DNA from: Polyangiaceae bacterium
GTDB lineage: Bacteria; Myxococcota_A; Polyangia; Polyangiales; Polyangiaceae
Assembly (NCBI GenBank): GCA_016719945.1
Contig: JADJYE010000002.1
Span: 124,001-188,000, forward strand
Direction of reading: 5' to 3'
Length of the DNA stretch: 64,000 nt
Shown here: positions 8,012 through 15,928 of the stretch, piece after piece
How positions within the stretch are numbered: the stretch's first letter is position 1
Layout: the number at the start of each line of letters is the position of its first letter
Position numbers and translations under genes: made by a program
Notes under the pieces: generated by a model
The model's input: the letters and a program-made list of their open reading frames with translations, nothing else
Database searches by the model: none
Told to the model about the DNA's origin: nothing

Positions 8012-9387
8012 CACCGCTCCCTCGCGAGCCAACGACCGCGAGCGGGGCCCGCGGGTGCGCCATCGTACACGAGCTCTCCCCGCAGCCACGTCGCGCGCAC
8101 CGCGCCGACGAGCTCGCGGCCCTCATAAGGGGTCAGCTTGTTCCGGTGCAAGACGCTCGACGCGCCGACGCGCTCGACGGCGTCGGGGTCGAAGACGCAG
8201 AAGTCGGCGTCGAGCCCGGCCCGGATCGCGCCCTTTCGCCCGGCGAGCCCCGCGTGCTCGGCGGGTCGCGAGCACATCCAGCGGGCGAGATCTTCCAGGC
8301 CGAAGCCGCGCGCTCTCGCCTCCGTCCACACGGCGCGAAGCCCGAACTGCAGCCCCGCGATGCCACCCCAGGCGCCCATGAAGTCGCCCTCCTCGAGGCG
8401 CTTCAGCGACGGGATGCAGGGCGAGTGATCGGAGACCACCATCTCGATCAGCCCCTGGCGCAGCCCGTCGAAGAGCTTGTCACGGTTGACGCCCTCGCGG
8501 ATCGGCGGCGCGCATTTGAACCAGGTGGCGCCGTCGGCGATCTCCTCCGCCGTGAAGTGGAGGTAATGGGGCGCGGTCTCCGCGCTGAGGGGGACGCCCT
8601 CGTCCTTCGCTCGCGCGAGCCACTCGAGCGCGCCCGACGCCGAGAGGTGCACGATATGGATCGGCGTCCCGCTCTTCTTCGCCAGCTCGTACAACAGGGC
8701 GACCGCCTGCTCCTCGGCGGAGGGCGGGCGCGAACGGAGGTACGTCCGATAGCTCCGCGGATCGGGCGGCGGCCTCTCGCCTGCCATTCGCTCGGCCTCG
8801 GCGTCGATGGGGCCGGGGAGCTCGGCGTGCACCATGAGCGAGACGCCGGTGCCCGCGAGCTGGGAGAGCGCGGCCTCGACGTCGGGGCGGGTCACATAGG
8901 GGAACTCGTCGACGCCCGAGGGCACCAGGAAGCATTTGAAGCCCCTCGCGCCCTCGTCGAGCAGGTGCCGCAGGCCCAGGCGATCCTCGGTCGTGTTCTG
9001 GGGGATGGCGCCGCCCCAGAGGCCGACGTCGATGTGCACGCGCCCCTCGGTGAGCGCCGCCTTCTCCGCCACGCCGCGTGGGGTCGTGGCCGGCGGGATG
9101 CTGTTGAGCGGCATGTCGACGATCGTGGCGATGCCCCCCGCCGCCGCCGCGCGCGTGGCCGTCTCGAAGCCCTCCCACTCGCTGCGGCCTGGCTCGTTGA
9201 CGTGGACGTGCGTGTCGACGAGGGCCGGCATCAGCACCGCGCCAGCGATGTCCACGACGGGCGCGCCAGCGGGCACGCTCTCGGGCTCGCCCACCGACAC
9301 GATTGTTCCTCCGCGGACGTGCACCGCCGCGGGGCGGATGCCGTCCGGGCACAGGACGCGGGGGCCTCGCAGGTAGAGCTCGCTCAT
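8011..9387 (-). CDS. allB: Allantoinase
   Basis: A 458-residue cyclic amidohydrolase. VDTHVHVNEPGRSEWEGF contains the first metal-binding HxH and the allantoinase-typical NEPGR. GFKCFLVPSG holds the Lys that is carboxylated to bridge the metals. MVHAELP, HIVHLSASGALEW and VSDHSPC provide the remaining ligands. It opens allantoin to allantoate. It lies between puuD (4-base gap) and alc-uraD (TGATG overlap), so it is part of one operon. Family assignment rests on the NEPG motif and the neighbours, which separate it from dihydropyrimidinase and dihydroorotase. Confidence 0.95.
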   Translation of the reverse strand: MSELYLRGPRVLCPDGIRPAAVHVRGGTIVSVGEPESVPAGAPVVDIAGAVLMPALVDTHVHVNEPGRSEWEGFETATRAAAAGGIATIVDMPLNSIPPATTPRGVAEKAALTEGRVHIDVGLWGGAIPQNTTEDRLGLRHLLDEGARGFKCFLVPSGVDEFPYVTRPDVEAALSQLAGTGVSLMVHAELPGPIDAEAERMAGERPPPDPRSYRTYLRSRPPSAEEQAVALLYELAKKSGTPIHIVHLSASGALEWLARAKDEGVPLSAETAPHYLHFTAEEIADGATWFKCAPPIREGVNRDKLFDGLRQGLIEMVVSDHSPCIPSLKRLEEGDFMGAWGGIAGLQFGLRAVWTEARARGFGLEDLARWMCSRPAEHAGLAGRKGAIRAGLDADFCVFDPDAVERVGASSVLHRNKLTPYEGRELVGAVRATWLRGELVYDGAPAGPARGRWLARER

Positions 9388-9391
9388 GGCG

Positions 9392-10273
9392 TCACGGCCC
9401 CTTCGCGCCCTGGTCGATCCAGGCGCGCAGCGTCTCGCGCTCCTCGGTCGTCATCCCGGTGACGTTCGCGAGGGGCATGTTCTTCAGGGTGATCGCGCGC
9501 TCCTTGATGGCGTCGGCCTTCGACACGATCTGCTCGGGCGTGTCGAACGCGACGCCGTTGGGAGCGATCTTGTAGGTCGCGTCGGTCGGCGTCTCCGAGT
9601 GGCAGGGCGTGCACCTCCGGTGCATTATCTCCGCGACCTCCGTGAACGGGACCGGGCTCGCTCGCCCGGCGCCGGCGCTCAGGATGTTGCGGTCGCCGAG
9701 CATGACGACGACGACCGCGGCGGTGGCCGCGAACGTGCCGAAGGCCGGCCACAGCCAGCGCGGCTCGCTGAAGCGGATGTTCATGAAGTAGCGGATGCCC
9801 GCGCTGCCCGCGGACAACACCGCGAGGATCAGCCACCCCTTCGGGTGGCTGAAGGTCGACGGGAAGTGCCCGCTCAACATGATGAACAGCAGGGGGAACG
9901 TGAAGTAGTTGTTGTGGACCGAGCGTTGCTTCGCCTGGTACCCGATCGCAGGGTCTTGCTCGCGCCCCTCCCGGGTCGCGGCGATGAGCTCGCGCTGCGA
10001 CGGGAGGATGACGAACCACACGTTGCCGGTCATCAGCGTGCCGATGAGCACGCCCACGTGGATGTACGCGGCCCGACCGCTGAAGAAGGTGAAGTACAGC
10101 GCCCCTCCCGCGATGACGATCCCGATCGAGAGCAACGTGGCGAGCGTCGGCGCCTTACCGATCGGAGACCGCCAGATCGCGTTGTAGAGCAGCCACGCCC
10201 CGAGCAGGCCGCCGATGCTGATCCCGATCGCGGTCGACTCCGGGATCTGCGCGACCTCGGGGTCGATGATCAT
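9392..10273 (-). CDS. puuD: Urate hydroxylase PuuD, C-terminal part with cytochrome c domain (second frame)
   Basis: Begins MIIDPEVAQIPES at an ATG that overlaps the stop of the N-terminal part (ATGA, 10273-10270). It carries the remaining transmembrane helices of the Urate_ox_N domain, with the conserved SVHNNYFTFPLLFIMLSGH segment. A C-terminal cytochrome c follows, with the haem-attachment motif CTPCH and a later Met-containing NMPLANVTGMT. PuuD oxidises urate to 5-hydroxyisourate and feeds electrons to the respiratory chain through its own cytochrome. Joined to the upstream part with one added base it gives 398 residues, the normal PuuD length, so this is the 3' portion of one gene or a coupled second subunit. 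Confidence 0.9.
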   Translation of the reverse strand: MIIDPEVAQIPESTAIGISIGGLLGAWLLYNAIWRSPIGKAPTLATLLSIGIVIAGGALYFTFFSGRAAYIHVGVLIGTLMTGNVWFVILPSQRELIAATREGREQDPAIGYQAKQRSVHNNYFTFPLLFIMLSGHFPSTFSHPKGWLILAVLSAGSAGIRYFMNIRFSEPRWLWPAFGTFAATAAVVVVMLGDRNILSAGAGRASPVPFTEVAEIMHRRCTPCHSETPTDATYKIAPNGVAFDTPEQIVSKADAIKERAITLKNMPLANVTGMTTEERETLRAWIDQGAKGP

Positions 10274-10587
10274 CGATTGGCCCCGAGGTAGTAGATGAGG
10301 ATGAGCAGCGAGATGCCGCTCAGCCAGGTGATGCCGTTCTGCCATTTGAACCAGTGCAGCGTGTCCGGCAGCTGTGAGGGGGCGAGGTGCTTCTTCTCGA
10401 GCTCGTAGAAGCCGCCCGAGTGGACCATCCACATGTTGCCGATGTTGCCGGGCTTCGCGTCCTTCGGCTTCTCGAGGTTCCGGTCGATCCAGTTGAACAG
10501 CATCGAGTTGCCGATCCACATGATCCCGGCGATCAGGTGGACCCAACGCGCGATGATGTGAACTAGCTCCGAGACGTGGTCGAGCAT
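10270..10587 (-). CDS. puuD: Urate hydroxylase PuuD, N-terminal part (first frame)
   Basis: I chose ATG 10587, giving MLDHVSELVHIIARWVHLIAG onward, which matches the PuuD N-terminus. It has the RWVHLIAGIMWIG helix, HSGGFYELEK and the WFKWQNGITWLSG helix. The frame stops at TGA right after YYLGANR, exactly where PuuD would continue into IDP. That continuation sits in the neighbouring frame. The junction falls in a perfect 14-bp palindrome TCGATGATCATCGA (10263-10276). Alternatives are a one-base deletion or sequence error, or a real split with ATGA coupling. The upstream lipoprotein gene ends 43 bases earlier on the same strand. Confidence 0.88.
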   Translation of the reverse strand: MLDHVSELVHIIARWVHLIAGIMWIGNSMLFNWIDRNLEKPKDAKPGNIGNMWMVHSGGFYELEKKHLAPSQLPDTLHWFKWQNGITWLSGISLLILIYYLGANR

Positions 10588-10630
10588 CGGCGAGCGATCA
10601 TAGTCGTCAAACGACGCGGGTGGTGCGGCT

Positions 10631-11512
10631 TCACCAGTCGCGCTCCCAGAGCACACGCAGGTCCGCCGCGCCCTCGTCGCTGACGAGCGGGGCGAGCTCC
10701 CGATCGGCGAGCACGTCCAGCAGGTCGCGTGGGGCGCCGTCGACGGTCATGCCGCGCAGCACCAGGCGTATCCCGTGGGCGTAGTCGGCGTAGCGATCGT
10801 CGTGCACCAGGCTGAGCGGCTGAACGGCGTGCCCGTCGCCGCCGAACCACCCGTAGATCGGGGTGCGCCCGGGGACCTCGAGCATCCGCCGCGTGATGAC
10901 GACGTCCTTCTTCGGTCCCGAGAGCAAGGCGCCGAGGTCCGCGCCCAGCGCCGCCCGACGCTGCTCGATCTTCTGGTTGTGGAAGACGAAGTAGTCGAGC
11001 GAGCCCATGCGCGTGCCGGGCGGGAGCGTCGGTGAGGTGACGTGCACCGAGGCCGCCTGGTGGATGGCGTCGACGAGGCGAGGGGTCGGCAGCACGCAGC
11101 CGAGCTCCTTGGCGAGCTTGCGCGCGGTGCGGATGGTGATGGGGATGCGGACGAAGTCGTCATCGGAGCCGAGCGACAGGTAGTCGGCGGTGACGAACAC
11201 GCGGCCGGTGAGCTGAGCCCCGCTCCTGGACCTCACCTCCAGGTCGACGGCGGTGAGCCGACGGATGAAGCTCGGCACGTTCCCGGCGAGGACCTCTCGC
11301 GTGATCATCGCCTCGCGCTCGGCCGCGCTCAGCGGCCCCATGCGCAGCATCAGCTTCGTGCCTCCGTCCGCGTCCGGGGCTCGCGGGGGAAGCGGCAGCT
11401 CGGGGATCGACGGGACGGGCGCGCTGGGAGCGGTCGCGCGCACAGGTGGCGCGGGGCTGCTGCAGGCGGTCAGCGCGCTGACCCAGATCGTGAGGAGGGC
11501 GATGCGGCGAAT
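10631..11512 (-). CDS. Lipoprotein of unknown function, apparent ATT start
   Basis: The mature part is clear: a signal RRIALLTIWVSALTAC with lipobox LTAC, a Pro/Ala-rich linker, then about 250 residues of an unrecognised domain. That domain includes FIRRLTAVDLEVRSRSG, HNQKIEQRR and LVHDDRYADYAHGIRLVL. No ATG, GTG or TTG lies in frame near the signal. ATT at 11512 is exactly where the Met of MRRIALL would be expected, with AAGG about 7 bases upstream. So either ATT is used or this base is a miscall for ATG. The gene precedes puuD by 43 bases on the same strand and may be the first gene of the urate operon, though nothing in the protein links it to purines. Confidence 0.75.
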   Translation of the reverse strand: MRRIALLTIWVSALTACSSPAPPVRATAPSAPVPSIPELPLPPRAPDADGGTKLMLRMGPLSAAEREAMITREVLAGNVPSFIRRLTAVDLEVRSRSGAQLTGRVFVTADYLSLGSDDDFVRIPITIRTARKLAKELGCVLPTPRLVDAIHQAASVHVTSPTLPPGTRMGSLDYFVFHNQKIEQRRAALGADLGALLSGPKKDVVITRRMLEVPGRTPIYGWFGGDGHAVQPLSLVHDDRYADYAHGIRLVLRGMTVDGAPRDLLDVLADRELAPLVSDEGAADLRVLWERDW

Positions 11513-11587
11513 GACGACGCCTTGGATCCTACCTGAGGTCCGGCGGTCGTGGGCCCTCGGTCGCTCCCGCGGTATGCTGCGCGCCCG

Positions 11588-12529
11588 ATGGTGCTTCGAT
11601 CGCTCTTCTGCTTCGCCCTGCTCACCTCCTGCGGCGCCCGGACCGGCCTGCCTTCGCCCGACGAGGGAGGCGGCGGGCAGGGGACCGGCGCGAACGGCGG
11701 CGGGGGCTCGCTGCCCGGCGGCGGCGGACAAGGCGGCGCGGGCGGTGACGGCGGCACCGGCGGCGAAGGTGGCTTCGTGCCCGAGTGTGATCCGGAGACC
11801 ACGCAGTACATCTACCTGGTGACCAATGATGGGGAGCTCTACAGCTACTACCCGGCGACCGGCGCCTTCACCTTCCGCGGCTTCCTCGACTGCCCGGCCT
11901 CCTTCGACACCTCCCCATTCTCGATGGGCGTCGACCGGCAAGGCACCGCCTACGTCGTCTACACCGACGGCAACCTGTACCGGGTCAGCACCCTCGACGC
12001 CTCGTGCGAAGCGACGGATTTCATCCCCGGCCAAGCCGGCTTCTTCACCTTCGGGATGGGCTTCGCGCTCGACGAAGTCGGCGGCACCGAGGACAAGCTG
12101 TTCGTCGCCGAGATCTCCTTCAACGGCCCCTCCCTCGGGCTCGCCACGATCGACACCGAGACGCTCGAGCTCGAGTACCTCGGGCCGTTCTCCGAGAACC
12201 CGAGCGACCGCATCGAGATGACCAGCTCGAGCGACGGCAACCTCTACGGCTTCTTCCTGAACAACGTCGGCACCGGCGGCTGGGTGGTCGAGATTGACAA
12301 GACCAGCGCCGCGATCGTCGAGTCCACGTTCATCCAGGCGGGCAGCGGACCCTCCGCGCTCGCGTTCGCCTGGTGGGGCGGCGACTACTACGTCTTCACC
12401 GGCAACGATGACGAAGGGACCAACGTGACGCGCTACGACCCCGACACCGGCTCGGTCAACGTCATCACCTCGCTCGGGAGCGTGGTGGTCGGCGCGGGCG
12501 TATCGACGTGCGCGCCCGGGGCGCTGTGA
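11588..12529 (+). CDS. Gly-linker lipoprotein with a beta-propeller-like domain
   Basis: ATG 11588 gives a clean lipoprotein signal (MVLRSLFCFALLTSC, lipobox LTSC). Residues about 25-60 are Gly/Gln-rich. The remaining about 250 residues are short beta-rich repeats such as IYLVTNDGELYSYYPATGAF, GTAYVVYTDGNLYRVS and GNLYGFFLNNVGTGGWVVEID. They read like blades of a seven-bladed propeller or quinoprotein-like fold. No catalytic residues are evident. It is divergent from the ATT-start lipoprotein, with 75 bases between the two starts. The function is unknown; surface display is inferred from the anchor and linker. Confidence 0.8.
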   Translation: MVLRSLFCFALLTSCGARTGLPSPDEGGGGQGTGANGGGGSLPGGGGQGGAGGDGGTGGEGGFVPECDPETTQYIYLVTNDGELYSYYPATGAFTFRGFLDCPASFDTSPFSMGVDRQGTAYVVYTDGNLYRVSTLDASCEATDFIPGQAGFFTFGMGFALDEVGGTEDKLFVAEISFNGPSLGLATIDTETLELEYLGPFSENPSDRIEMTSSSDGNLYGFFLNNVGTGGWVVEIDKTSAAIVESTFIQAGSGPSALAFAWWGGDYYVFTGNDDEGTNVTRYDPDTGSVNVITSLGSVVVGAGVSTCAPGAL

Positions 12530-12548
12530 GCGGTTAACATTCGAACAC

Positions 12549-12566
12549 AGGCGCCCAACAGCGCCT
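12549..12566 (+). terminator. Possible terminator hairpin after the propeller lipoprotein
   Basis: AGGCGC and GCGCCT flank the loop CCAACA, followed by TCTC. The stem is short and the T-tract weak, but it sits 20 bases after the stop and before an independent gene with its own GGAGG. Confidence 0.35.
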
Positions 12567-12608
12567 TCTCGAGCGCCGCCTAGCTTTCATCCTCGGAGGT
12601 CACGGAAG

Positions 12609-13649
12609 ATGATGGTCAAAGCGATGGTTTCGCGGGTGGCTTGGCTGGCGGCGAGCCTGGTCGCGCTGGGTGGATGCGTCACCGAGACTGCGAGCGACGA
12701 GGTCGACACGGCGGAGGAGGGCGTGACCGGCGCCGAGGACGCAGCCGAAGCGCCGCCGGCGGCCGTGGCGGAGCGCGAGGGCCGGCAAGAGCGCGGCAAG
12801 GACCGCGGCGCGTTCAAGGGCATGGGCGGGGCTCACGCCAAGATGCGTGGTGGGCCGGAGCACCTGCTCGGTCTGGCCATGAAGGAGCTCGAGCTGACCG
12901 ACGCGCAGCGCGGCGCCCTCGAGGACGCCATGAAGAGCGTGCACGCGCCGCCCGGCGACAAGGCCGATCACGAGGCGAAGGCGGCAGAGCTCGCGGCCGC
13001 GGTGCGCGCGGGAAAGGTCGACCCCGCGGCGCTGCGTCCAGCGGGAGAGCCCGGCGCAGAGCACGCCGACCGGATGGAGCGCGTCGCCTCGGCGCTGCAG
13101 ACCTTGCACGCGACCTTGACCCCCGAGCAGCGCAGCGAGCTGGTCGCGAAGGCCGTCGAGCTTCGCGCGGAGCACGACGCTCGCGGTCAACAGGACCAGG
13201 GTCCCAAGGACAACGACCACGGCAAGGCCGGGCGGCGCGGCCCTGGCGAGGGCGGCCCGCTCGGGCACATGCTGCGGGACGCCGAGCTCACGGAGGAGCA
13301 GCGCCAGAAGATCGACGCGGCGCTCGAGGCCAAGGGGCTCGGCAAGCCGAAGTCCCCGCCCGACGCGGACGAGCTGGCCGCGATGCACGCGGCGCGGGCG
13401 CAGGCCGCGAGCGCCATGCTCGACGCGTTCGCCAAAGATCGCTTCGACGCGGCGAAGGTGCTCGAGGCGCACAAGCCGGCGAAGCAGGCCCACGCTGGGC
13501 CGCCTCCGTTCCTGGAGATCCTCGCGACGGTCGTCCCCATCCTCGACGCCGAGCAGCGCGAGGCGCTCGCCGCCGCGATCGAGAGCGGTCCGGCGCGAGG
13601 CCCTGGGAAGCAGGGCATGTTCGGCAAGCGCGGCCGGGCGGGCCGCTGA
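12609..13649 (+). CDS. Spy/CpxP-like (LTxxQ) lipoprotein with repeated helical units
   Basis: The start ATG 12609 lies 10 bases after GGAGG. The signal WLAASLVALGGC ends in a lipobox. The 346-residue protein is Lys/Glu/Ala-rich and helical. It repeats the LTxxQ signature of Spy/CpxP proteins: ELTDAQRGAL (about residue 97), TLTPEQRSELV (about 173), ELTEEQRQKI (about 229) and the degenerate ILDAEQREAL (about 315). Spy and CpxP are usually about 160 residues with one pair of motifs, so this looks like a duplicated version. Members bind misfolded envelope proteins, or inhibit the CpxA sensor. The adjacent regulator and kinase genes fit that second role. Confidence 0.82.
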   Translation: MMVKAMVSRVAWLAASLVALGGCVTETASDEVDTAEEGVTGAEDAAEAPPAAVAEREGRQERGKDRGAFKGMGGAHAKMRGGPEHLLGLAMKELELTDAQRGALEDAMKSVHAPPGDKADHEAKAAELAAAVRAGKVDPAALRPAGEPGAEHADRMERVASALQTLHATLTPEQRSELVAKAVELRAEHDARGQQDQGPKDNDHGKAGRRGPGEGGPLGHMLRDAELTEEQRQKIDAALEAKGLGKPKSPPDADELAAMHAARAQAASAMLDAFAKDRFDAAKVLEAHKPAKQAHAGPPPFLEILATVVPILDAEQREALAAAIESGPARGPGKQGMFGKRGRAGR

Positions 13650-13683
13650 CGTCGGCGCTGAGCCGCTGCTACGTTCCGTGCCG

Positions 13684-14397
13684 ATGGAACCCGAAGAAGG
13701 GCCGTGCTCGGTCGTCTACATCGAGGACGACGACAAGCTCGCGCGGCTCACGGCGAAGTACCTCGAGTCGCACGGGCTGCGCGTCAGCGTGGCCCGTGAC
13801 GGGCGCGAGGGCATCGACGCCGTGCTTCGGCTCCGGCCCGACGTGGTGCTGCTCGATCTGATGTTGCCAGGCCTCGATGGGCTCGAGGTGTGCCGGCGCC
13901 TGCGGGCCCACGTCGCGACGCCCATCGTCATGGTCACGGCCCGCGGCGAAGAGGCCGATCGCGTGCTCGGCCTCGAGGGCGGGGCCGACGACTACATCGC
14001 GAAGCCCTTCTCGTCGCGCGAGCTCTTGGCGCGGATCCGGGCGCACGCGCGGCGCGTTCGGGGCCAGGTCGGTCCGCGCGCCGCGAGGGTCCGCGCGGGT
14101 GGCCTCGACATCGATCCCACCTCGCGGCGGGCCACGTTCGAGGGTCAGGAGCTGTCGCTCACGACGTACGAGTTCGACCTGCTGCGGGCGCTCGCGGAGC
14201 GACCAGGGCGCGTGCTGTCACGTGAGCAGCTCGTGGAGATCGTGCGGGGCAGCCCCGACGAGTCCTTCGACCGCTCGATCGACGTGCACATCTCGCACTT
14301 GCGCAAGAAGCTCGGCGACGATCCGAAGAGCCCACGCCTGCTCAAGACGGTGCGCGGAGTTGGCTATCTCCTCGCGATCGAGCGTGTCGTGACGTGA
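13684..14397 (+). CDS. OmpR/CpxR-type response regulator
   Basis: A 237-residue two-domain regulator. The receiver domain has YIEDDD, the phosphoacceptor Asp58 in VVLLDLMLPGLDGLEV, VTAR, and the Lys of YIAKPFSSREL. The C-terminal winged helix has LTTYEFDLLRALAERPGRVLSREQL and HISHLRKKLGDD. GTG 13678 is two codons upstream; I prefer the ATG. The stop overlaps the kinase start (GTGA, 14394-14397), a hallmark of a co-translated two-component pair. With the upstream Spy/CpxP-like gene this looks like an envelope-stress circuit, which would probably control that gene. Confidence 0.93.
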   Translation: MEPEEGPCSVVYIEDDDKLARLTAKYLESHGLRVSVARDGREGIDAVLRLRPDVVLLDLMLPGLDGLEVCRRLRAHVATPIVMVTARGEEADRVLGLEGGADDYIAKPFSSRELLARIRAHARRVRGQVGPRAARVRAGGLDIDPTSRRATFEGQELSLTTYEFDLLRALAERPGRVLSREQLVEIVRGSPDESFDRSIDVHISHLRKKLGDDPKSPRLLKTVRGVGYLLAIERVVT

Positions 14398-15764
14398 AGC
14401 TGCTCGCTCTGCTCCGCTCCCGCCTGGCGCTGCGCATCTACCTCGTCGGCGTTGTGCAGGTGGCGGTCGTGGCGGTGGGGCTCCTCGCGATCGTGCGGGC
14501 GAACCGTCCGACCCCGGCGCCGGTCGTCGACGAGCAAGCCCGCGCCCTCGCGCAGCGCATCGAGGCGAGGAGCGGGGACCCGGCCTTCATCGCGGCCGAG
14601 CTCGAGCGTCTGCACGACGACGAGGGCTTCGACGTGGCCATCGTGGACCTCGAGCGGAGGCCCTACGCCGCCACCGATGGCGCTTCGGAGCTGCGCTGCC
14701 CGAACCCGATGCGGTGGGGCCCGGGCCGGCCCCCGCGGCCTCCTCCGCCCCGCTCGGCGGGGCCACGAGGCGGCGCGTGGTGCACTGCGGTCCCCGTGGC
14801 GCTGCCGACCGGCGACGGGGAGCTGCACATGCTGGGTAGGCCACCCCCCTCGCCGCCCTCGCTCGCGCCGCAGGTGATCCCTCTCGTGTTGATCGTCGTC
14901 GGGCTGTCGTCGTTGCTGCTCGCGTGGTCGCTCACGCGGCCGCTCGCGAAGCTCTCCTCGGCGGCGAAGGCGCTCGGGCGCGGCGAGCTGGGTGCCCGCG
15001 TGAGGCTCGCGCGGAGCGACGAGCTCGGTCAGCTGTCGGTCGCGTTCGACGAAATGGCGGGTCGCATCTCAGAGCTCTTGCGCTCCGAGAAGGAGCTGAT
15101 CGCCAACGTCTCCCACGAGCTCAGGACCCCGCTCGCGCGCATCCGCGTGGCGCTCGATCTCGCCGCCGAGGGCAACGCCGAGGTCGCGCAAGAGGCCCTC
15201 GCCGACATCCGAGGCGATCTCGACGAGCTCGAGCGCCTGCTCTCCGACGTGTTGATGGCGGCGAGGCTCGACCTCGCCGAGAGCGGACCGTCCGGCGGGC
15301 TGCCGCCGCTGCGTCGCGAGCAGGTCGACGTCGAGGCACTCGTCACCGCGGCCGAGGAGCGCTTCCGCTCTTCGCACCCCGAGCGCCTCCTGGAGGTCGA
15401 CGTCGGCCCTGAGCTCCCTACGCTCCACGCCGACCCGGTCTTGCTGCGGCGTGTGGTCGACAACCTGCTCGAGAACGCCCACCGCTACTGCGAGGACATG
15501 GCGTCGCCCATCCGCCTCGAGGCCCGCGCCGAGCGCGGGATCAACATCGAGGTCATCGACCGGGGCGCTGGCATCGACCCCGAAGATCTTCCGCGCGTGT
15601 TCTCGCCATTCTTTCGCGCCGAGCGCAGCCGAGCGCGCGCGACCGGCGGTCTCGGCCTCGGCCTCACCTTGGTGAAGCGCATCGTCGAGGCCCACGGCGG
15701 GGAGGTTCACATCGAGAGCCGCCCGGGGCAGACCAGGGTCGTCGTCACGCTGCCCACGAGCTAG
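14394..15764 (+). CDS. Sensor histidine kinase, CpxA/EnvZ-like
   Basis: 456 residues: first transmembrane helix (about 10-32), a periplasmic sensor of about 125 residues with a Pro-rich patch, a second helix (about 160-183), HAMP, then HisKA with the phosphorylated His241 in NVSHELRTPLARI. The HATPase_c part shows DNLLENAHRYC (N box), DRGAGIDPEDLPRVF (G1), and GGLGLGLTLVKRIVEAHGG (G2). It phosphorylates the regulator encoded just upstream. The periplasmic part is the likely site for contact with the Spy/CpxP-like lipoprotein. The gene closes the three-gene set; a GC-rich hairpin begins at its stop codon. Confidence 0.93.
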   Translation: MKLLALLRSRLALRIYLVGVVQVAVVAVGLLAIVRANRPTPAPVVDEQARALAQRIEARSGDPAFIAAELERLHDDEGFDVAIVDLERRPYAATDGASELRCPNPMRWGPGRPPRPPPPRSAGPRGGAWCTAVPVALPTGDGELHMLGRPPPSPPSLAPQVIPLVLIVVGLSSLLLAWSLTRPLAKLSSAAKALGRGELGARVRLARSDELGQLSVAFDEMAGRISELLRSEKELIANVSHELRTPLARIRVALDLAAEGNAEVAQEALADIRGDLDELERLLSDVLMAARLDLAESGPSGGLPPLRREQVDVEALVTAAEERFRSSHPERLLEVDVGPELPTLHADPVLLRRVVDNLLENAHRYCEDMASPIRLEARAERGINIEVIDRGAGIDPEDLPRVFSPFFRAERSRARATGGLGLGLTLVKRIVEAHGGEVHIESRPGQTRVVVTLPTS

Positions 15765-15781
15765 GGGGGCGTCCCCCCTAG
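15761..15781 (+). terminator. Hairpin at the end of the two-component operon
   Basis: CTAGGGGGG and CCCCCCTAG form a perfect 9-bp stem around the loop CGT, starting at the kinase stop codon. No T-run follows, so it may slow or protect the transcript end and not terminate on its own. Confidence 0.45.
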
Positions 15782-15783
15782 AC

Positions 15784-15927
15784 CTAGATTCCTGGCCGCC
15801 CACGCCGATCGCCGATTGCCGAGGCCGATCGCGCAGCCGAGCACGCCGCCGCGAGCGATGCCGTGAGGCTGCTCCAGCCACGCAGCAGCTGGACCGCGAG
15901 CAGGGCTGGGAGCGCCATCTTGATCAT
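15784..15927 (-). CDS. Possible small hydrophobic protein downstream of mrr
   Basis: A 47-codon frame starts at ATG 15927, one base after the Mrr stop (TGA C ATG). It encodes a hydrophobic N-terminal half (MIKMALPALLAVQLL) and a basic tail (GDRRGRPGI). The tight spacing is compatible with a coupled small membrane protein. Length and composition in GC-rich DNA make a chance frame equally possible. No homologue is recognised. Confidence 0.25.
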   Translation of the reverse strand: MIKMALPALLAVQLLRGWSSLTASLAAACSAARSASAIGDRRGRPGI

Positions 15928-15928
15928 G

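Noticed and set aside
5690..8128. 812-codon plus-strand frame
   Set aside because: It runs in the wrong frame of hemG and antisense to uraH and alc-uraD, all three clearly coding. No domain is recognisable.
10263..10276. Programmed -1 frameshift in puuD
   Set aside because: No slippery heptamer (X XXY YYZ) is seen before the stop; an indel or the ATGA restart explains the data better. Kept as an open alternative only.
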